A stretch of DNA of 9,476 nt, from the NCBI GenBank assembly GCA_037190665.1, contig JBBCJT010000113.1, forward strand, positions 1 through 9,476, given 5' to 3'. The stretch's first letter is position 1. Every line of letters begins with the position of its first letter. The DNA comes from JBBCJT01 sp037190665. Its GTDB lineage: Bacteria > Pseudomonadota > Alphaproteobacteria > Acetobacterales > Acetobacteraceae. The position numbers and the translations under genes were made by a program. Shown piece after piece: positions 5,977-9,476 of this stretch. The notes under the pieces are model-generated. The model was not told the DNA's origin, made no database searches, and saw nothing but the letters and a program-made list of their open reading frames with translations.

Positions 5977-6462
5977 CTAGCTGAGCCGCACGGTCGCGAC
6001 CTTGTCGCGGTATTCCTTCTTCGGATCCGCGCCGAGCATCAGCTTGATGCCGGCGAACAGGCTCGATTCGTTCAGCCAGATCTCCGCCTTCTCCGGATCC
6101 AGCCGCAGCAGCGCGAGTTTCGGATCGTCCTTGCCGCCCTCGTACCAGACGGCGACGAAGCGGTTCCAAAGCCGGTCGACCGTGTCGCGGTCCTCGTCCA
6201 GCGACAGCCGTCCGTGCATGGTCGCGAACAGGTCGTGCCCCTTGTCGGCGAAGGTCGCGATCGCGCGCTCCCCGCGCGCAAGACCCTCCACGAGGGCGTT
6301 GTCGCGCGTGGTGAAGAACCAGATCGGACCGCGATCGCCCTCGAGCTGCGCCGTCATCGGCCGCGCGTGCCCGTCCTCCACACCGTCGAGCCCGAGCATG
6401 ACCGTCATGTCGGTCCGCAGCGCCTTCCAGAACCGCGCCTCAAGCTCCTGCTGACTTGGCAT
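5977..6462 (-). CDS. Pyridoxamine-phosphate-oxidase-fold protein, general stress protein 26-like
   Basis: This 161-aa protein has the split-barrel flavin-binding fold typical of general stress protein 26 (COG3871-type). Visible landmarks are HARPMTAQL (32-40), GPIWFFTTRDN (45-55), FADKGHDLFATMHGRLSL (71-88) and the C-terminal EGGKDDPKLALLRLDPEKAEIWLN (108-131). The last block is where family members contact flavin and form the dimer. Such proteins bind FMN or FAD and are induced by stress in several bacteria, but their reaction is mostly unknown. They should not be assumed to make pyridoxal phosphate. The ATG at 6462 has an excellent AGGAGG 6 bp upstream. A perfect hairpin overlaps that ribosome-binding site. 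The gene lies downstream of the SDR gene on the same strand, with repeat B between them. Confidence 0.88.
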   Translation of the reverse strand: MPSQQELEARFWKALRTDMTVMLGLDGVEDGHARPMTAQLEGDRGPIWFFTTRDNALVEGLARGERAIATFADKGHDLFATMHGRLSLDEDRDTVDRLWNRFVAVWYEGGKDDPKLALLRLDPEKAEIWLNESSLFAGIKLMLGADPKKEYRDKVATVRLS

Positions 6463-6468
6463 CGCACG

Positions 6469-6491
6469 CCTCCTGCATCGATTGATGCAGG
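6469..6491 (-). promoter_or_regulatory. Hairpin overlapping the ribosome-binding site of the stress-protein-like gene
   Basis: On the minus strand, CCTGCATC (6484-6491) and GATGCAGG (6472-6479) are perfect 8-bp arms around a 4-nt AATC loop. The Shine-Dalgarno AGGAGG occupies 6469-6474, so its first three bases are paired in the stem and the rest abuts it. The ATG follows at 6462. This arrangement could lower ribosome access in RNA. As DNA it could be an operator that blocks transcription. The repeat is certain; which role applies is not. Confidence 0.6.
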
Positions 6492-6524
6492 CTCAAAGCG
6501 CGGCACGCGGAAGGGTTGCGGCTG

Positions 6525-6638
6525 CGGGGCTCTGCCCCGGACCCCGGCAGGGCTCTGCCCTGCACCCGCAAGGGGCCACCGGCCCCCTGGTGGGGTGAAG
6601 GGGCAAAGCCCCTTCCGGGGCGTGGGGCAGAGCCCCAC
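6525..6638. repeat. Multi-hairpin repeat, copy B (two facing elements)
   Basis: Five hairpins lie in this stretch: CGGGGC/GCCCCG (6525-6539), GCAGGGC/GCCCTGC (6547-6563), GGGGCC/GGCCCC (6572-6586), AAGGGGC/GCCCCTT (6598-6614) and GTGGGGC/GCCCCAC (6622-6638). All have 3-nt loops. The left part reads like copy C (45 bp identical, 6542-6586 and 9366-9410). The right part, read on the minus strand, is like copy A (35 bp identical, 6586-6620 and 92-126). The two halves face each other and share the central hairpin. The right end starts 3 bp past the SDR stop codon. It fills most of the 179-bp gap 6463-6641. Confidence 0.8.
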
Positions 6639-6641
6639 AGC

Positions 6642-7397
6642 TCACACCAGCCCGCCGTTCACGTGCAGCACCTGTCCGGTGATGTAGGAGGCTTCCGGCG
6701 AGGCGAGGAACGCGACCGCGGCCGCGATTTCCGCCGGTTTGCCGAGCCGCCCCAGCGGGATCGCCGTCGCCGCGGCCTGTCGCTGCAGCGGCGTGGCGGC
6801 GGCGTGGGTGCCCTTGTCCTTCTCGATGAAGCCCGGCGCGACCGCGTTCACCAGCACGCCCTGCGGTGCCAGTTCGACCGCGAGCGCGCGCACCAGCGCC
6901 TCGGACGCCGCCTTGGCCGCCGCCGAGGCGGCGAAGACCGGGAGGTCCGGCCGGAAGACATGCGCGACGAAGGAGGAGATGGCGATCAGCCGCGCGTCCC
7001 GTCCCCGTGCGAGATGCGGCATGGCCGCGCGGGAGAGGCGGAACAGCCCGTGCTGGATCGTGTCGACCGAGCGCATCCAGCCCGCTTCGTCGAGATCGGC
7101 GATCTTCGTGCGGTCGGCGAAGCCGGCATTGGCGACGACCACGTCCAGCCCGCCGAACGCCTCCGCCGCGCGCGCGACCAGTGCGGCCGGCACGGCGGGG
7201 TCGGTCAGGTCGCCCAGCATCGTCTCCGCCCGGGCACCGGATTCCACCACCTCCTGCGCGATGCGGGTGATGCCGTCGGCGTTGGACCGCGCATGGATCA
7301 GGAAGGCGGTGTCCGGCCCGGCGAGGCGGCGGCAGATCGCGGCCCCGATGCCGCTGCCGGATCCGGTGACGAGAAACACGCGCGGACGGTCGAACAC
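6642..7397 (-). CDS. Short-chain dehydrogenase/reductase-fold protein with atypical active site
   Basis: This 251-aa protein has classical SDR size and fold. The NAD(P)-binding motif TGSGSGIG is at 11-18, ANAG at 89-92, and APGF at 187-190. The C-terminal segment ASYITGQVLHVNGGL (236-250) is typical of FabG-like enzymes. The active-site region differs. ISS (140-142) keeps the serine and Lys162 is present, but the tyrosine expected four residues before it is Ser158, and the only nearby aromatic is Phe155. The Asn of the tetrad also appears replaced, in SVDTIQHGLF (110-119). It may bind cofactor without normal SDR catalysis, or use a different residue. The start is GTG at 7397, supported by AGGGAG at 7405-7410, 7 bp upstream. 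The gene is divergent from the SnoaL-like gene. The substrate is unknown. Confidence 0.88.
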   Translation of the reverse strand: MFDRPRVFLVTGSGSGIGAAICRRLAGPDTAFLIHARSNADGITRIAQEVVESGARAETMLGDLTDPAVPAALVARAAEAFGGLDVVVANAGFADRTKIADLDEAGWMRSVDTIQHGLFRLSRAAMPHLARGRDARLIAISSFVAHVFRPDLPVFAASAAAKAASEALVRALAVELAPQGVLVNAVAPGFIEKDKGTHAAATPLQRQAAATAIPLGRLGKPAEIAAAVAFLASPEASYITGQVLHVNGGLV

Positions 7398-7496
7398 GGC
7401 AACGCTCCCTGTGACTGGTCCGGACGATGGGCACGCCCGGCGCGGCGTTTCAACCCGGCTGGGCGGCGGCCGCGCGGGAGGTTACGACTCCGGTTC
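7398..7496. promoter_or_regulatory. Divergent intergenic region between SDR and SnoaL-like genes
   Basis: These 99 bp must hold promoters for both divergent genes. The SDR side has a clear Shine-Dalgarno (7405-7410). The other side has only GGGAGG at 7476-7481, 15 bp before the ATG, which is rather far. GTCCGGAC at 7418-7425 is a perfect 8-bp palindrome. GCACGCCCGGCG at 7431-7442 repeats the first 12 bases of the palindrome at 2383-2397. TTGAAA on the minus strand (7448-7453) is a possible -35 box for the SDR, without a good -10 partner. Confidence 0.3.
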
Positions 7497-7958
7497 ATGA
7501 ACCCGATCCCCGAAGCCTCCGCCGCCATCCGCGCCGAGATCATCGACTGGCTCGAGCGTTTCTCCGTCTGCGTGCGGGAGGTGGACTACGCCACTGCGCG
7601 GCCGTTCTGGCACCCCGACATCCTCGCCTTCGGCACCTTCCAGCGCGTGCTGCAGGGGCTGGACGACTGGGGTGTGCGGCAATGGGACAACGTCTGGCCG
7701 CGCACCGCCGATTTCACCTTCGTCACCGCGGAGACGCGCGTGCTGGCGAGCGGCGACGGCGCGATGGCGGTGGCGATCGCGCCATGGACCAGCACCGGCT
7801 TCCACAAGGACGGGTCGACCTTCGACCGGCCGGGCCGCGCGACCATCGTGCTGGCGAAGCAGCCGGGCGGTAACTGGGTCGGCATCCACAGCCACATGTC
7901 GCTCAATCGCGGCGTGCCGGACGACAGCCACGGCAACCGCCCGGTGAAGGCGCGATAG
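7497..7958 (+). CDS. SnoaL/NTF2-like (DUF4440-type) protein
   Basis: This 153-aa protein looks like a cone-shaped NTF2-like domain. An N-terminal helix pair (IRAEIIDWLERFSVCVREVDYATARPFW) is followed by HPDILAFGT (39-47), then strands around ADFTFVTAETRVLASGDGAMAVAIAPWTSTGF (71-102), and ends with GNWVGIHSHMSLNRG (125-139). The HSHMSL strand is typical of DUF4440/ketosteroid-isomerase-like proteins. This superfamily includes isomerases, cyclases and binding proteins, so no reaction can be named. It has no signal peptide. The ATG at 7497 has no close ribosome-binding site, but no other start codon lies just upstream in frame. The last dozen residues (DDSHGNRPVKAR) are polar and probably disordered. 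It is divergent from the SDR gene, and the pair could share control. Confidence 0.85.
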   Translation: MNPIPEASAAIRAEIIDWLERFSVCVREVDYATARPFWHPDILAFGTFQRVLQGLDDWGVRQWDNVWPRTADFTFVTAETRVLASGDGAMAVAIAPWTSTGFHKDGSTFDRPGRATIVLAKQPGGNWVGIHSHMSLNRGVPDDSHGNRPVKAR

Positions 7959-7970
7959 CGCCGGGCGGGC

Positions 7971-8000
7971 ATCAGCGGCGCTGATCGGCCCGATCAGCGC
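7971..8000. promoter_or_regulatory. Overlapping, mutually exclusive hairpins upstream of the LysE-type exporter
   Basis: GCGCTGATCG (7978-7987) and CGATCAGCGC (7991-8000) form a perfect 10-bp stem with a 3-nt loop. ATCAGC (7971-7976) and GCTGAT (7980-7985) form a second 6-bp stem that uses the same central bases, so only one can fold at a time. Put differently, the half-site ATCAGCG occurs three times with alternating orientation. It could be a terminator for the SnoaL-like gene (followed by AATTCGCTT, a weak T-rich stretch), a set of operator half-sites for the exporter gene, or an attenuator. Confidence 0.5.
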
Positions 8001-8042
8001 AATTCGCTTCCCTCATGCCGCGGCTGGCGGCAGCTTCCCGCC

Positions 8043-8666
8043 ATGCCGGTCGATCCGCATCTGTTCGGCGCGTTCCTGGTCGCGGCCTGGGTCCTGATCC
8101 TCTCGCCCGGGCCGGACATGCTGTTCATCATCGGCCAGGCGCTGGCGGGCGGGTCGCGCAGCGGCTGGGCGGCGACCGGCGGGGTCTTCGTCGGCGCGAT
8201 GGTGCACATCACGCTCGCCGCCTCCGGCGTGGCGGCGCTGATCGTCGCCTCCCCCGCGCTGTTCGACGTGCTGCGGCTCGTGGGTGCGGCCTACCTCGTC
8301 TGGCTCGGCATCAGGGCGCTGCGCGGCGCGGTGAGCAACCAGACCAGCTTGCGCCCCGCCGCGCCGGCACGGGCTGCGTTCCGCGACGGGCTCGCGACCA
8401 ACCTGACCAACCCCAAGGTCATCCTGTTCTTCATGGCCTTCCTGCCGCAGTTCATCGACCCGTCCCGCTCGCCGGTCTGGCTGCAGATGCTGCTGCTCGG
8501 CCCGCTGGTGCCGCTGATGTCGCTGCCGGTCTTCGCGGTGCTGATCGCGGGCGCATCCCGCGCGGCCGCCCGGCTGTCGCGCGTGGGGCGGTGGGTGGAT
8601 GCGGCGGCGGGCGTGATCTTCCTTGGCCTCGGCGCGCGGCTGCTGCTGGGCGGGCGGCCGGGATAG
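8043..8666 (+). CDS. LysE/RhtB-family amino-acid exporter
   Basis: This 207-aa inner-membrane protein has the family's length and landmarks: a first hydrophobic helix ending in LSPGPDMLFII (20-30), repeated glycine-rich helices (GGVFVGAMVHITLAASGVAALI, 46-67), LRLVGAAYLVWLGIRALRG (77-95), and the conserved FRDGLATNLTNPKVILFFMAFLPQF (113-137). C-terminal helices are at about 148-170 and 185-203, giving roughly six membrane segments in total. Relatives export amino acids or derivatives such as homoserine, threonine, lysine or leucine. The substrate here cannot be predicted. The start is ATG at 8043 with no clear Shine-Dalgarno. The 84-bp upstream gap contains the overlapping hairpins at 7971-8000. 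No LysR-type regulator, the usual neighbour of such exporters, is in the window. Confidence 0.93.
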   Translation: MPVDPHLFGAFLVAAWVLILSPGPDMLFIIGQALAGGSRSGWAATGGVFVGAMVHITLAASGVAALIVASPALFDVLRLVGAAYLVWLGIRALRGAVSNQTSLRPAAPARAAFRDGLATNLTNPKVILFFMAFLPQFIDPSRSPVWLQMLLLGPLVPLMSLPVFAVLIAGASRAAARLSRVGRWVDAAAGVIFLGLGARLLLGGRPG

Positions 8667-8669
8667 ATG

Positions 8670-8687
8670 GCCGGGTACTTCCCCGGC
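8670..8687 (+). terminator. Short hairpin after the LysE-type gene
   Basis: GCCGGG (8670-8675) and CCCGGC (8682-8687) form a 6-bp stem with a 6-nt loop just after the exporter stop. A wider pairing of ATGGCC (8667-8672) with GGCCAT (8699-8704) competes with it. There is no T-run. It may separate the exporter from the phosphatase gene, or the two genes may simply be co-transcribed across a 49-bp gap. Confidence 0.3.
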
Positions 8688-8715
8688 GCGCCCGGCGGGG
8701 CCATACGGCTGCGCG

Positions 8716-9339
8716 ATGTCCGGTCACACCAGCTTCTGGCTGATCCGCCACGCGCTCGTCGAACCCGCCGCGCGCGCCGTGCTCTACGGCCAGGCGGACG
8801 TGCATGTCTGCGCGCTGACGATGGAGCAGCAGGCCGCCGGCTACGCCGCGCTCGCCGCGCGGCTGCCGCGTCCCGCCCAGTGGTACGTCACCCCGCTGTC
8901 GCGCACGCGCCGCACGGCGGAGGCGATCTTCCTCGGCGGCTATCCCGAGGCGAAGCTGCACCCCGAGCCCGGGTTGATCGAGCAGCATCTGGGCGACTGG
9001 CAGGGCCTGCCGCACGAGGACCTGCCCGCCCGGCTGACCCGGCCCGCGCACGCCTTCTGGCCGCTGTCGGGCGAGGAACGACCGCCGAACGGCGAGACCA
9101 TCGGCGAGGTGACCACCCGCGTCGGCGAGGCGCTGGAGCGGCTGGCCACGGCGCATCCGGGCGAGGACGTGGTGATCGTCGCACACGGCGGATCGATCCG
9201 CGCGGCCGTGGCGCATGCGCTGGACCTGCGGCCGGACCAGGCGCTCGCGTTCTCCGTGCAGAACCTGTCGCTGACCCGGCTGGAACGCCACCCCACGCGC
9301 TGGCGCGTGGTGTGCGTGAACGAGGCGCCGGGCGCCTGA
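8716..9339 (+). CDS. Histidine phosphatase superfamily protein (phosphoglycerate mutase-like)
   Basis: This 207-aa protein carries the branch-1 histidine phosphatase residues. RH at 11-12 holds the nucleophile His12, although the motif reads RHA rather than the usual RHG. Arg63 and Arg66 lie in SRTRRTAEAI, Glu89 in IEQHLGDWQG, and His157 in VAHGG (155-159). YGQADVHVCALTMEQQ (24-39) resembles the substrate-loop region of alpha-ribazole phosphatase (CobC) and GpmB-like enzymes. No cobalamin gene is nearby, so a specific substrate is not assigned. It is probably cytoplasmic. The frame is open upstream into the exporter gene. I chose ATG at 8716 because the catalytic strand begins a few residues later, as is normal, but no clear ribosome-binding site supports it. 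It follows the exporter by 49 bp, and repeat C starts 8 bp after its stop. Confidence 0.88.
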   Translation: MSGHTSFWLIRHALVEPAARAVLYGQADVHVCALTMEQQAAGYAALAARLPRPAQWYVTPLSRTRRTAEAIFLGGYPEAKLHPEPGLIEQHLGDWQGLPHEDLPARLTRPAHAFWPLSGEERPPNGETIGEVTTRVGEALERLATAHPGEDVVIVAHGGSIRAAVAHALDLRPDQALAFSVQNLSLTRLERHPTRWRVVCVNEAPGA

Positions 9340-9346
9340 CGGGCGA

Positions 9347-9476
9347 CGTGGGGCGCTGCCCCACGCCCCGGCAGGGCTCTGCCCTGCACCCGCAAGGGGC
9401 CACCGGCCCCTTGACCCGGGATTCCATCAAGACGGCCTTCGGCCAAATCGGTCGTCTCACCCCACCCCCCACAACA
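9347..9476 (+). repeat. Multi-hairpin repeat, copy C (cut by the window end)
   Basis: In plus orientation the hairpins are GTGGGGC/GCCCCAC (9348-9364), GCAGGGC/GCCCTGC (9371-9387) and AAGGGGCC/GGCCCCTT (9394-9412). A linker with GATTCC follows, in which GACGGCC (9431-9437) can pair with GGTCGTC (9450-9456). The element then runs into ACCCCCCACAACA (9464-9476). That last piece differs by one base from the first 13 bases of the window as written, and sits at the position of the H4 left arm in copy A. The second arm of H4 would lie just beyond the window. The stretch 9366-9410 is identical to 6542-6586. Confidence 0.8.

Noticed and set aside
6525..6638. CRISPR array or tandem repeat
   Set aside because: The units are self-complementary hairpins of varying sequence in both orientations, with no uniform direct repeats or unique spacers.
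8015..8743. A frame overlapping the LysE-type gene in another phase
   Set aside because: It is Arg/Gly/Ala-rich without motifs, while the gene at 8043-8666 has all the LysE landmarks.
1..9476. A composite transposon or genomic island bounded by the inverted repeats A and C
   Set aside because: There is no transposase, integrase or tRNA, no target-site duplication that I can see, and gene content and base use look uniform. Only the weaker idea of inverted dispersed repeats is kept as a finding.

Overview
The window is very GC-rich and densely coded. It carries twelve protein genes on both strands, with no gap longer than about 180 bp. A heptose-activation gene (hldE) shows a Gram-negative cell with lipopolysaccharide. 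The GC-rich, GGGGC...GCCCC-type intergenic hairpins and the general look of the proteins suggest an alphaproteobacterium, possibly Acetobacteraceae/Rhodospirillales. That placement rests on recall of similar genomes, not on a marker gene.

Layout. (1) 1-146: hairpin-rich repeat copy A. (2) 147-2362, minus strand: a metallophosphatase followed by hldE, probably co-transcribed. (3) 2363-2448: an 86-bp divergent intergenic region with two inverted repeats. (4) 2449-5928, plus strand: ABC transporter ATPase, class I fructose-bisphosphate aldolase, ABC-2 permease, a small I78-type peptidase inhibitor and an exported protein of unknown function. The aldolase gene sits between the two halves of what looks like a single transporter. 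(5) 5929-5976: a short convergent gap with a nested hairpin. (6) 5977-7397, minus strand: an SDR-fold protein lacking canonical catalytic residues, then a general-stress-protein-26-like flavin-fold protein. Repeat B lies between them, and a hairpin overlaps the second gene's ribosome-binding site. (7) 7497-9339, plus strand: a SnoaL/NTF2-like protein, a LysE/RhtB exporter and a histidine phosphatase. (8) 9340-9476: repeat copy C, cut off by the window end.

Most genes are recognisable housekeeping or accessory families, and I see no defence island, phage, transposase, CRISPR array or RNA gene. The strongest non-coding signal is a family of multi-hairpin repeats placed 3-8 bp after three stop codons, always in the same orientation relative to the gene they follow. 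Copies A and C are inverted relative to each other and bound the window. Copy B appears to be two elements facing each other and sharing one hairpin. I found no convincing new enzymatic system. The best leads are the repeat family, the atypical SDR, the split transporter, the secreted protein pair at 4988-5928, and the hairpin over the ribosome-binding site at 6469-6491.
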